A stretch of DNA of 64,000 nt from positions 1 through 64,000 of the forward strand of contig JASLMK010000078.1 in assembly GCA_030746555.1 (NCBI GenBank), written 5' to 3'. Both the position numbers and the translations under genes were made by a program. Shown in pieces: positions 36,350-46,052 of this stretch. The stretch's first letter is position 1. Each line of letters opens with the position of its first letter. The DNA is from Planctomycetota bacterium (lineage in GTDB: Bacteria > Planctomycetota > UBA1135 > GCA-002686595). Below the pieces are notes generated by a model, which was not told where the DNA came from, searched no databases, and saw only the letters and a program-made list of their open reading frames with translations.

Positions 36350-36771
36350 GCTCCGCCGCCTTCCGCGGCGAGGCGCTCGCCCATGCGCGCCTTGATCCAC
36401 TCGGCGATCTCCTCGGTCGGGGTGCCGGGACCGAACAGGCGCGCATAGCCCTGCGCCTCGAGGGCCGCGGCGTCCTCGGGCGGGATGATCCCGCCGCCCA
36501 CCAGCATCACCTCGCCCAGGCCGCGCTGCTCGAGCTCGGCGCGCACGCGTGGAAAGAGCTCCATGTGGGCCCCCGAGAGGATCGAGAGCCCGACGACGTC
36601 CACGTCCTCCTGGGCGGCGACCTCGGCGATCATCTCCGGCGTCTGGTGCAGGCCGGTGTAGATCACCTCCATGCCGTGGTCGCGCAGCACGGTGGCGACG
36701 GTCTTGGCTCCGCGGTCGTGCCCGTCGAGGCCGGGCTTGCCCACGAGCACCCTGATCTTCCTGTCCGTCAT
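36346..36771 (-). CDS. icmB: B12-binding small subunit of acyl-CoA mutase
   Basis: 141 residues: a stand-alone cobalamin-binding domain with the base-off motif DxHxxG (Asp16, His18, Gly21 in [12 protein letters not shown]), then GLSILSGAH and VGGGIIP. Separate small subunits of this size partner the large subunit of isobutyryl-CoA mutase; methylmalonyl-CoA mutases usually carry this domain fused. The large subunit gene is 15 bases upstream, the helix-turn-helix gene overlaps its stop. Confidence 0.9.
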   Translation of the reverse strand: MTDRKIRVLVGKPGLDGHDRGAKTVATVLRDHGMEVIYTGLHQTPEMIAEVAAQEDVDVVGLSILSGAHMELFPRVRAELEQRGLGEVMLVGGGIIPPEDAAALEAQGYARLFGPGTPTEEIAEWIKARMGERLAAEGGGA

Positions 36772-36786
36772 GGTCTCACCGTCCGC

Positions 36787-38454
36787 TCAGAGGATCTGCG
36801 GCTCCTTGAAGTGTCCGAACTCCTCGCGCAAGACCGCGGCGATCTCGCCCAGGGTGCAGTACGCGTGCGCTGCCGCGACGAAGCGCTCCAGGAGGTTCTC
36901 CGAGCCCCGGCAGGCCTCGCGCACCGCGTCGAGCTCCCGACGCACCGCGGCGTCGTCACGCCGCTCGCGCAGGGCCCCCAGGGCGCTGGTCTGCTCCTCC
37001 CCGACGCTGGAGTCGATGCGGTGGAGCTCGATCGACGCCTGGGAGTCCTCTTCCTCGGTGTAGCAGTTGATCCCGACCACGCGCTTCTCGCCCGCCTCGA
37101 CCGCGCGCTGGTAGGCGTACGCGGAGCGGTGGATCTCGCGCTGGAACCAGCCTGCTTCGATGCACGGCACGACCCCGCCGCGGCGCTCGATCTCGGCGAA
37201 GGCGGCCTCCGCCTCGGCCTCCAGGCGCGCGGTCTGGGCCTCGACGAAGTAGGAACCGCCCAGGGGATCGGCCACGTGCGCCGCCTCGGTCTCCTCGGCG
37301 ATGATCTGCTGGGTCCGGAGCGCGATCTTGACCGACTTCTCCGTGGGCAGAGCGAGGGTCTCGTCCATGGAGTTGGTGTGCAACGACTGCGTGCCGCCGA
37401 GCACCGCCGCCAACGCCTCGAAGGCCGTGCGCACGATGTTGTTCTCGGGCTGCTGGGCGGTCAACGAGACGCCGGCCGTCTGGGTGTGGAAGCGGCACAT
37501 CCACGAGCGCGGGTCGCGGGCGCCGAACTCTTCGCGCATCTTGCGCGCCCAGATGCGGCGGGCCGCCCGGAACTTGGCGATCTCCTCGAAGAAGTCGAGG
37601 TGGCTGTCGAAGAAGAACGACAGGCGCGGAGCGAAGGCGTCCACGTCCAGGCCGGCCGCCACGCCGCGGCGCACGTACTCCATCCCGTTGGCCAGGGTGA
37701 AGGCCAGCTCCTGGGCGGCGGTCGAGCCCGCCTCTCGGATGTGGTAGCCGCTGATCGAGATCGTGTTCCACTGCGGTGCGTGCTCGGAGCACCACGCCAT
37801 CATGTCGGTGACCATCCGCAGGGCCGGCTCGGGCGCCACCAACCAGGCGTGCTGGGCCTGGTACTCCTTGAGGATGTCGTTCTGGACGGTGCCGCGGATG
37901 GCGGCGGGGTCGACGCCCTGGTTCTGGGCCGCGGCGATGTAGAAGGCGAGCAGGATCGACGCCGGCCCGTTGATCGTCATCGAGGTCGACACCTCCCCCA
38001 TGGGGATGCCGTCCATCAGGGTCTCCATGTCCGCCAGGCTGGAGATCGCGACGCCGACCTGGCCGACCTCGCCGGCGGCGATGGCGTCGTCGGAGTCGTA
38101 GCCCATCAGAGTCGGGAAGTCGAAGGCCACCGAGAGCCCGGTTTGCCCGTGTTCCAGGAGGAACTTGAAGCGCTCGTTGGTCTGGCGCGCCGTCCCGAAG
38201 CCGGCGAACTGGCGCATGGTCCACAGGCGCCCGCGGTACATGCTGGGGTGCACGCCGCGGGTGAAGGGGAACTGGCCGGGCCAGCCCAGGTCGCGCTCGC
38301 TGTCGAGGTCGACGTCCTCGGGACCGTAGACCGCGCGCAGCTCGTCGCCCGAGAGGGTCGTGAAGCTCGCCTCGCGCAGGCGCGCAGCGGCCATCGCCTC
38401 GGTCCACAAGGCGCGGGCGTCGACGGAGGTCACCGAGTCGGTGTGGGGGCTCAT
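36787..38454 (-). CDS. icmA: Acyl-CoA mutase large subunit, isobutyryl-CoA mutase type
   Basis: 555 residues, catalytic TIM barrel of the methylmalonyl-CoA mutase family without the B12 domain. Key substrate residues differ from true methylmalonyl-CoA mutase: TMRQFAGFG places Phe83 where that enzyme has Tyr89, and KEYQAQHAW places Gln201 where it has Arg207. Both match isobutyryl-CoA mutase (Phe80, Gln198), and the 118-residue spacing is identical. So the likely reaction is isobutyryl-CoA to butyryl-CoA. The ATG overlaps the meaB stop (ATGA at 38451-38454). Confidence 0.88.
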   Translation of the reverse strand: MSPHTDSVTSVDARALWTEAMAAARLREASFTTLSGDELRAVYGPEDVDLDSERDLGWPGQFPFTRGVHPSMYRGRLWTMRQFAGFGTARQTNERFKFLLEHGQTGLSVAFDFPTLMGYDSDDAIAAGEVGQVGVAISSLADMETLMDGIPMGEVSTSMTINGPASILLAFYIAAAQNQGVDPAAIRGTVQNDILKEYQAQHAWLVAPEPALRMVTDMMAWCSEHAPQWNTISISGYHIREAGSTAAQELAFTLANGMEYVRRGVAAGLDVDAFAPRLSFFFDSHLDFFEEIAKFRAARRIWARKMREEFGARDPRSWMCRFHTQTAGVSLTAQQPENNIVRTAFEALAAVLGGTQSLHTNSMDETLALPTEKSVKIALRTQQIIAEETEAAHVADPLGGSYFVEAQTARLEAEAEAAFAEIERRGGVVPCIEAGWFQREIHRSAYAYQRAVEAGEKRVVGINCYTEEEDSQASIELHRIDSSVGEEQTSALGALRERRDDAAVRRELDAVREACRGSENLLERFVAAAHAYCTLGEIAAVLREEFGHFKEPQIL

Positions 38455-39425
38455 GATCCGCTGACCTCCTCGGGCTCGACGACGCGGGCGGACACGGCGG
38501 AGAGGAGGTCGGCGGCTACATCGTAGGGTGTCCCGCCCTCCTCCAAGAGGGAGCGCGCTCGCTCGGTGAGCCCGCCGGAGCCCCAGAGCCGGGCCGCGAG
38601 GCCCTCGGCCACGGCGCCGCGCACTTGAGCGATGCGCAGGCGCGCGCGGCGCGCCCGCAGGCGGCCGTCCTCGGCCAACCACCGGCGGTGGTGCTCCACG
38701 GCCTCCCAGACGCCCTCCACCCCTTCTCCGCGCCCGGCGCTGCAAGCGACCACCGGCGGTTCCCAGGCCCCCTCCGCCCTGCGCCGCAGGGCGACGGCGT
38801 CCTCGAGGTCGGTCAGGAGGCGCTCGGCGCCCGCCACGTCCGCCTTGTTGACGACGAGCACGTCGGCGACCTCGAGCAGGCCGGCCTTCATGGCCTGGAT
38901 CCCGTCGCCCGCCCCCGGACAGAGCACGACGACGACCGTGTCGACCGCCTCCATCACGTCGAACTCCGCCTGGCCGACGCCGACGGTCTCCACGAGCAGC
39001 TCCTCGTAGCCGAAGGCATCCATGACGTCGCAGGCGTCGATCGCCGCCCGCGCCAGGCCGCCGTGGCTCCCGCGCGAGGCCATCGAGCGGATGAACACGC
39101 CCGGGTCGGAGGTGCGCTCCTCCATGCGGATGCGGTCCCCGAGCAGGGCGCCGCCGCTGAACGGGCTGGAGGGATCGACCGCCAGGATACCCACCGTCCG
39201 CCCCGCGGCCCGCTGGAGGCCGGTGAGCTCGTTGGTGAGCGTGCTCTTGCCTGCGCCCGGCGGGCCGGTGATCCCCGTGCGCCGGCCGCGGCCGACGTCC
39301 TCGAAGACCGAGCCGAGGGCCTCGGCGAAGCGTGCGTCGCCGTTCTCCGCCCACGAGATCAGCCGCGCGACCGCCACGCGCTCGCCCGCCCTCAAGCGCT
39401 CGACGATGTCGGCGGCGGAGCTCAA
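38451..39425 (-). CDS. meaB: MeaB-type GTPase chaperone of B12-dependent mutase
   Basis: 324 residues. GPPGAGKST is the P-loop, VDPSSPFSGGALLGDRIRM follows, and VNKADV is the guanine-specificity motif (NKxD). MeaB protects and reloads the cobalamin mutase. It starts with TTG at 39425 overlapping the stop of the acyl-CoA dehydrogenase gene (TTGA), and its own stop overlaps the mutase start, so three genes are translationally chained. Confidence 0.94.
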   Translation of the reverse strand: MSSAADIVERLRAGERVAVARLISWAENGDARFAEALGSVFEDVGRGRRTGITGPPGAGKSTLTNELTGLQRAAGRTVGILAVDPSSPFSGGALLGDRIRMEERTSDPGVFIRSMASRGSHGGLARAAIDACDVMDAFGYEELLVETVGVGQAEFDVMEAVDTVVVVLCPGAGDGIQAMKAGLLEVADVLVVNKADVAGAERLLTDLEDAVALRRRAEGAWEPPVVACSAGRGEGVEGVWEAVEHHRRWLAEDGRLRARRARLRIAQVRGAVAEGLAARLWGSGGLTERARSLLEEGGTPYDVAADLLSAVSARVVEPEEVSGS

Positions 39426-40567
39426 GCGGAGAGGAGGCTACGGGAGATGACGATGCGCTGGATGTCTGTCGCACCCTCGTAGATCTCGGTGATGCGCGCG
39501 TCGCGGAAGAGCCGCTCCACCTCGAAGTCGTCGGTGTACCCCGCGCCGCCGTGGATCTGCAGGCACTCGTCCGCGCAGAAGTTCGCCGTCGTCGAGGCGG
39601 CGAGCTTGGCCTGGGCGGCCTCGAGCGAGCAGCGGCCGCCCGCGTCCCGAACGGCCGCCGCGCGGTGGGTGAGCAAGCGCGCCGCGTCCAGGCGCGTCGC
39701 CATGTCGGCGATCTTCCACTGCACGGCCTGGAAGTCCCCGATCGGGCGACCGAACTGCTCGCGATCGCGCGCGTAGGCGATCGAGGCGTCCAGGCAGGCG
39801 CGCCCGATGCCGACGGCCTGGGAGGCGATGCCGATGCGCCCGCCGTCGAGGGTGTCCATGGCGATCATGAACCCGCGGTCGCGCTCCCCGAGCAGGTTCT
39901 CGGCGGGGACGCGCACGCCCTCGAGCACGACCTCGGTCGTGGAGGAGCCGCGGATGCCGGTCTTGCGCTCGGGCTTGCCGATCACGACGCCCGGCGTGTC
40001 CATCGGGACCAGGAAGGCGGAGATGCCCTTGGCGCGCGACGCCTCGGGCTCGGTGCGCGCGTAGACGATGGCGAGCCCGGCGATGCCGCCGTTGGTGACC
40101 CAGATCTTGGTGCCGTCCAGCACCCACTCGTCCCCGTCCTGGCGAGCGGTCGTGGCGAGGGCGGCGGCGTCGGAGCCGGCGTTGGGCTCGGTCAGGCAGT
40201 AGCAGCCGACCGTCTCCCCCGTGGCCAGACGCGGGAGCCACCGCTCGCGCTGCTCTCGGGTGCCGAAGCGGCGCAGGGGCGCGCCGAGCAGGCTGTTGTG
40301 CACGGAGACGGTCACGCCCGTGGAAGCACAGGCGTGGTTGAGCTCCTCGAGAACGATCGAGAGAGCGAGGTTCCCCATCCCCGCGCCGCCGTACTCCTCG
40401 GGGATCGTCAGGCCCCACAGGCCCAGCTCGCCGAGCTGGGTGAAGACCTCGGGGTCGATGAAGCCCTGGCGGTCGTGCTTGGCCGCGCGCGGGGCGAGCT
40501 CGGAGACGGAGAAATCGCGCGCCATGTCGCGCACCATCGCCAGCTCTTCGGACAGCTCGAAATCCAT
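39422..40567 (-). CDS. Short-chain acyl-CoA dehydrogenase (butyryl-CoA type)
   Basis: 381 residues, typical of short-chain acyl-CoA dehydrogenases: DFELSEELAMVRDMARDF start, [42 protein letters not shown] end with the catalytic Glu. It would convert butyryl-CoA to crotonyl-CoA, the next step after isobutyryl-CoA mutase. The meaB gene overlaps its stop and the 3-hydroxybutyryl-CoA dehydrogenase gene is 15 bases upstream. Confidence 0.93.
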   Translation of the reverse strand: MDFELSEELAMVRDMARDFSVSELAPRAAKHDRQGFIDPEVFTQLGELGLWGLTIPEEYGGAGMGNLALSIVLEELNHACASTGVTVSVHNSLLGAPLRRFGTREQRERWLPRLATGETVGCYCLTEPNAGSDAAALATTARQDGDEWVLDGTKIWVTNGGIAGLAIVYARTEPEASRAKGISAFLVPMDTPGVVIGKPERKTGIRGSSTTEVVLEGVRVPAENLLGERDRGFMIAMDTLDGGRIGIASQAVGIGRACLDASIAYARDREQFGRPIGDFQAVQWKIADMATRLDAARLLTHRAAAVRDAGGRCSLEAAQAKLAASTTANFCADECLQIHGGAGYTDDFEVERLFRDARITEIYEGATDIQRIVISRSLLSA

Positions 40568-40582
40568 GTCGGTTCGCTCGGT

Positions 40583-41442
40583 TCAGTCGTAGTCGTAGAA
40601 GCCCTTGCCCGCCTTGCGGCCCAGGCGGCCCGCCGCGACCATGCGTCGCAGCAGCGGGCAAGGTCGGTACTTGTCTTCCCCCAGGCCGCGGTGGAGCACC
40701 TCGAGGATGTCGAGGCACACATCGAGGCCGATCAGGTCCGCGAGCGTCAGCGGCCCCATCGGATGGGCCATGCCGAGCTTCATCACCGTGTCGATCCCCT
40801 CGCGGTCGGCGACGCCCTCGAAGAGGCAGAAGATCGCCTCGTTGATCATCGGCATCAGCACGCGGTTGGACACGAAGCCGGGGTAGTCGTTCGCCTCCAC
40901 CGGCGTCTTGCCGATCGCCTCGGCGCAGGCCGTGACGAGCTCGGTCGTCTCTTCAGACGTCTCCTGGCCGCGGATGACCTCGACCAGCTCCATGATCGGG
41001 ACCGGGTTCATGAAGTGCATGCCGATCACGCGCTCGGCCCGGGAGGTGGCCGCGCCGATCTCAGTGATGGAAATCGAGGAGGTGTTGGTGGCCAGGATCG
41101 CGTCGGGAGCCGTGCGCTCGTCGAGCTCCTCGAACACGGTTCGCTTGACCTCGAAGCGCTCGACGACGGCCTCGATCACCAGGCCTTGGTCCGCGACCGC
41201 GGCCAGCTCCCCGGCGGTGGAGATACGCCCGCGGGCGGCGTCGGCCTCGTCCGCGGTCAGCCGCTCCTTCTTCACCATGCGACCGAGGTTCTTCTCAATC
41301 GCCGCCGTGCCGCGTTCGAGGGCCAGGGCGTCGAGGTCGATCAGCAGCACGTCGGCGCCGTTCTGGGCGAAGACCTGGGCGATGCCGTTGCCCATGGTCC
41401 CCGCGCCGACCACCGCGACGCTCTGGAACGGCGCCGCGCCCA

Positions 41443-41443
<1 letters not shown>
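40583..41443 (-). CDS. 3-hydroxybutyryl-CoA dehydrogenase
   Basis: 286 residues. AVVGAGTMGNGIAQVFAQNG is the NAD site, IGMHFMNPVPIMELVEVI carries the catalytic His, and GMAHPMGPLTLADLIGLD is the C-terminal domain mark. It oxidises 3-hydroxybutyryl-CoA to acetoacetyl-CoA. Its ATG shares one base with the thiolase stop (TGATG), so translation is coupled. A second paralogue lies at 24889-25782. Confidence 0.94.
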
Positions 41444-42627
<1,184 letters not shown>

Positions 42628-42660
42628 GGGACACCTCTGGAGTGTCTGGAGGGGGGGCGC

Positions 42661-42719
42661 AGACCCTTGGCGAGGGTCTTGGAGGGGTGTGTCGGGAGGG
42701 AACCGACGACGACTATAGT
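42661..42719. promoter_or_regulatory. Leader hairpin and TATAGT box upstream of the thiolase operon
   Basis: AGACCCT at 42661-42667 pairs perfectly with AGGGTCT at 42673-42679. TATAGT (42714-42719, within the palindrome ACTATAGT) is a good -10 hexamer on either strand, rare in this GC-rich DNA. No clear -35 partner. On the minus strand it would drive the 42627-33190 operon, with the hairpin in its leader. Confidence 0.4.
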
Positions 42720-42772
42720 GCTCCGCGGTGGGCCCGCATAGGCCCGCCGATCTCCGCGGGCGCGGGCCGGCC

Positions 42773-44038
42773 TCAGGGCGAGAGGAGCCCGCTTCGCTCG
42801 ATCCAGGCGGCGATCCGCTCGGCGCACAGCTCGTGGCCCAGCTCGGAGAGGTGGACGGCGTCGAGCTGGAGCGCCTCCACGCCGACCGCACGCGCGGCCG
42901 CCTCCTCGGCCAGTGGCCCCAACAGGTCCAGGCAGGCCAGCCCCCGGCGCTCGGCGAAGCGGTTCATGATCCACTGGGGAGCGGACAGGCGCTCGGGGTC
43001 CTCGAACTGCGGCGAGATCGGAAAGAGCACCAGGCCGAGGGCTACCTCGCGGGCGGCGCACCATTCGACGATGGCGTCCACATTGGTCTGCGTCGCACGC
43101 CACGCCGCCTGGACGTCGTCGCGGTTGGGCTCGAGGATCAGGTCGTACATGCCGACCCGCTCGCGCTCGCGGGCGCCCTCGGCGAGGTCGGAGCCCAGCT
43201 CCAGCCGAGCGACGGCGCGGCGGGCGTAGTGGAACAGGGCGCTCTCTTGGAGCCAGATCGGCGCGCCTTCATGGCGGCTCTTGGCGAGCTGGGCCCCCTC
43301 CCCGTCCCCGCCGAAGCGCCGTAGGGAGAGCTTCTCGGTCACGTCGTTGAGGACGAAGCACAACAGCACCAGATCGGGGTCGTAGGTCGCCCCCTCGCCT
43401 GCGAGGAACAACCGCTCCTGCCAGGGCGAGTAGCCGCCAACGGCGCCGTTGATGCACTCGACCGGACGCGCCGGAGTGGACAGGGCGGCCTCGACCCGCG
43501 CGGGGAAGACGCGCTCGTCATCGGCGATCAAGAAGCCGAAGGTCACCGAGTCCCCCAGGAACAGGATCCGCCGCGTCCCCGGCGGCTTGGCCGGCGCGCG
43601 CTCGACGCCGCGCAGGCCGCGGGCGTTGATGCGCGTGGGGACGCCGCCCCAGAAATCCTCGGCGCCCGGGCGCAGGCGCCAGCCGAGCTTCGGATCACGC
43701 AGGAAGAGCGTCGTGGGGCTCTCGACGTGGGGCGCGAGGCACAGCTCCAGGGCGAGCAGGGGCGCGAAGGCGCCGGCGGCGATCGCGACGAGGCGGCGGG
43801 CGCGCGGACGCGACGGCAGGTTGCGGGCCAGAAAAACCACAGCCAGGGCGAGGGCGCCGAGGCCGCCGAGGGCTCGCCAGGCGGCCCGGACCGCTTCCGG
43901 CGGGAGGTGGTCGCGCTCGGAGACCAGCGCCACGCCCCAGGGCCCCGAAAACAGGCCCAGGAGGGCCAGGAGCCCGGCCAGGGCGAGGAGGAAGGCCCGC
44001 GCTCCCTCGGCCTGGGACCTGGGGCTGTGGTCGCTCAT
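42773..44038 (-). CDS. Membrane-anchored SGNH/GDSL-type hydrolase
   Basis: 421 residues. The first about 100 residues hold three hydrophobic helices; the rest is an SGNH esterase-like domain. Block I is FLGDSVTFGF with the catalytic Ser, NGAVGGYSPWQ supplies the Gly, LLCFVLNDVT the Asn, and DAVHLSELGH the Asp-His pair. Such proteins often add or remove acyl groups from polysaccharides at the cell surface; the substrate is unknown. It ends near the thiolase operon promoter region and its start faces the sigma-factor gene. Confidence 0.87.
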   Translation of the reverse strand: MSDHSPRSQAEGARAFLLALAGLLALLGLFSGPWGVALVSERDHLPPEAVRAAWRALGGLGALALAVVFLARNLPSRPRARRLVAIAAGAFAPLLALELCLAPHVESPTTLFLRDPKLGWRLRPGAEDFWGGVPTRINARGLRGVERAPAKPPGTRRILFLGDSVTFGFLIADDERVFPARVEAALSTPARPVECINGAVGGYSPWQERLFLAGEGATYDPDLVLLCFVLNDVTEKLSLRRFGGDGEGAQLAKSRHEGAPIWLQESALFHYARRAVARLELGSDLAEGARERERVGMYDLILEPNRDDVQAAWRATQTNVDAIVEWCAAREVALGLVLFPISPQFEDPERLSAPQWIMNRFAERRGLACLDLLGPLAEEAAARAVGVEALQLDAVHLSELGHELCAERIAAWIERSGLLSP

Positions 44039-44164
44039 GTCGGAGGCTCACCCGGGGTCGGGCGACGCCGGCAGTCTAGCCCCTTCTCGCGCGGTTGAAA
44101 CGGCCTTCGCAAACCCGTACTCCAGACCCTGGAGCGGGCGGAACGAGCCCGCCGTGGGGTGGAG

Positions 44165-44785
44165 ATGGGCGGTCTGGACGAGCAGCGGTTGGTGCGCGGC
44201 TTGCGCGAACGGCGCGAGGAGGTGGTGGCCGTCTTCCTCGAACGCTACCGCTCCCTGTTGTTCCACTGCATCGGCCACTTCGAAGCCGACCCGACCGGGC
44301 GGGACGACCTCTACCAGGAGCTGGTGCTCTACGCCCTCGAACGCCTCGACGCCGGGCGCTTCGATCCGGCCAAGGGCTCGCTGGGGACCTGGCTCTACCG
44401 AGTGGCCTGGTGCCGCTGCGTCGACCTCAAGCGTCGCGAGGCCGGGAGGCCGATCTCCACCCAGGCCCAGACCGAGGAGAGCGTGCCCGAGAGCCCCGAT
44501 CCGCGCCCCGATCCGACCGAGCTTGCGGGGGAGGCCGAGATCGGCGAGTTGGTGCGCCGGGCCATGGGGCTGCTCGACACCGAGGACCGGCGCCTGTTGG
44601 AGCTGCGCCACATGCAGGGCGAGCCCTTGGCGACGATCTCCCAGCGCCTGGGCCTCTCCGCCGAGCAGTGCAAGTACCGCCTCAAGCGCGCCTCGACGGC
44701 CCTGCGGCGGGTGATCCTCAACGACCTCTCCCTCGACCGCCTGGCGGGCGAGGCGGGCTTCCTCCAAGAATCGCTGAAGAGCTGA
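44165..44785 (+). CDS. ECF-type RNA polymerase sigma factor
   Basis: 206 residues. Region 2 (FLERYRSLLFHCIGHFEADPTGRDDLYQELVLYALERLD... GTWLYRVAWCRCVDLKRR) is followed by region 4 (LLDTEDRRLLELRHMQGEPLATISQRLGLSAEQCKYRLKRAS). GTG 44159 and ATG 44165 are both possible starts. The next gene, 10 bases downstream, encodes a zinc-finger membrane protein suited to be its anti-sigma factor, followed by a CHAT protein. It should activate a specific gene set when released. Confidence 0.9.
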   Translation: MGGLDEQRLVRGLRERREEVVAVFLERYRSLLFHCIGHFEADPTGRDDLYQELVLYALERLDAGRFDPAKGSLGTWLYRVAWCRCVDLKRREAGRPISTQAQTEESVPESPDPRPDPTELAGEAEIGELVRRAMGLLDTEDRRLLELRHMQGEPLATISQRLGLSAEQCKYRLKRASTALRRVILNDLSLDRLAGEAGFLQESLKS

Positions 44786-44795
44786 CCCTGAAGCC

Positions 44796-46046
44796 GTGGA
44801 AGCACCGGAGAACCCCTCACGCATGCGTACCGACCGCACAGGGAAGGCCGTGATCGACCTCGCCACGGCCACCGGGGCCGACGTATCGGCCGCGCTGGCC
44901 CGCTGGGACCAGCTCGAGCCCCGCTCCCTCGCTGCCCTCGGCGCCCACCCCGCACACGGCCCGCGCCTGCGCGTGCTGCGCGCGGCCGAGGCCTGGCTGG
45001 ACGAGCAGGGCCCCGGAGGGCTCCCCGCCGCGGTGCGCGACTGTCCGGACGCCGGGGAGCTCTTCGCCCACGGCGGCGGCCGCGGCCACGCGCCCCTCGA
45101 CGACACGCGGCGGGCCGAGATCGACCGCCACCTGCTGCGCTGCGCCGACTGCCGGCGCGCCAGCCCCGCCGCGGTCGGGCGGCCGCCGTCCCCTCTGGAC
45201 CGCGCCCTGCCCGCGGACTCGCCCGAGCCGCCGGGGGCCTGGCGGCGGGAGCTGGATGAAGCCGGCGGCGCCGACTCCGAGCGCGGCCGCGAGGTCGACC
45301 GCGCCTTCCTGCGGGGCGTGCTCGCGACCCTCGACGAGACCGACGGCCGGGCCCGGGTCCCTTCGCGGGTGGCCACGCCCACCGCAGCCGCCCCGCCCCG
45401 CCCCGCCCCACGCCGGCGCAGATCGCTCGAACACCTCCTGCCCCTTGCCGCCGCGGCGTCCCTGGTGGCGGCGGCCCTGTGGTTGCCCAAGGCCACCGAC
45501 GCCGGCTCCCTCCTCGCCCTCCCCCAGGCTCCGCTCCTGCGCGGCGTCGAGGGCGACGGCCTCGTCCTGCCGAGCGGGCCCGTCCTGTTCGTCACCGCCC
45601 CCGACGCCTGGCACGGCCTGACCCTGGGGGCCGCGCCGCGCTTCGAGTGCAGCACCCGGCCCGGCGCCACCGCCTACCGGGTCGAGGTCTTCGAGAGCGG
45701 CGACGCCGCCTTCGACACCGGTCGGCGCGTCGCGCACCTGCTCGACAGCGGGCCGCTCCTGGCCGGCGTCCACTCTCTCGCGCCCGGCGGCTACACCTGG
45801 CAGGCGTGGGCCGAGGTCGACGGCCTGCGCTGCGAGCTCGGCGAGCGCGACTTCCAGGTCGTCCCCGACCGCCTGTTGGAGGCCGAGCTGGAGGCCCTCG
45901 CGGGCCTGGGCGAGCCGGCGCGCACCGTGCGCGCGGTGCGCCTGCTCCACGAAGCCGGCTTCCTCGCCGACGCCCGCGAGCTCGCCCGCCGCCTGCCCTC
46001 GGGGCCCGAGCGCGACGCCTACCTCGGGCGCACGAGCGCGCCCTAG
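44796..46046 (+). CDS. Putative membrane anti-sigma factor with zinc-finger-like motif
   Basis: 416 residues. The N-terminal part contains IDRHLLRCADCRRA, a HxxxCxxC motif like ZAS anti-sigma domains. A single membrane helix (LLPLAAAASLVAAALWLP) near residue 220 follows an Arg-rich stop. The outside half has a beta-sandwich-like domain (YRVEVFESGDAAF... GGYTWQAWAEV), then helices. Binding and release of the sigma factor upstream is inference from order and motif. GTG 44796 and ATG 44823 are both possible starts. Confidence 0.75.
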   Translation: MEAPENPSRMRTDRTGKAVIDLATATGADVSAALARWDQLEPRSLAALGAHPAHGPRLRVLRAAEAWLDEQGPGGLPAAVRDCPDAGELFAHGGGRGHAPLDDTRRAEIDRHLLRCADCRRASPAAVGRPPSPLDRALPADSPEPPGAWRRELDEAGGADSERGREVDRAFLRGVLATLDETDGRARVPSRVATPTAAAPPRPAPRRRRSLEHLLPLAAAASLVAAALWLPKATDAGSLLALPQAPLLRGVEGDGLVLPSGPVLFVTAPDAWHGLTLGAAPRFECSTRPGATAYRVEVFESGDAAFDTGRRVAHLLDSGPLLAGVHSLAPGGYTWQAWAEVDGLRCELGERDFQVVPDRLLEAELEALAGLGEPARTVRAVRLLHEAGFLADARELARRLPSGPERDAYLGRTSAP

Positions 46047-46052
46047 GGGTCG

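Noticed and set aside
36787-38454. Methylmalonyl-CoA mutase
   Set aside because: Tyr89 and Arg207 are replaced by Phe83 and Gln201, as in isobutyryl-CoA mutase.
42628-42772. Cobalamin riboswitch upstream of the mutase operon
   Set aside because: No B12-box-like sequence seen and the leader is too short; only a 7-bp hairpin is present.
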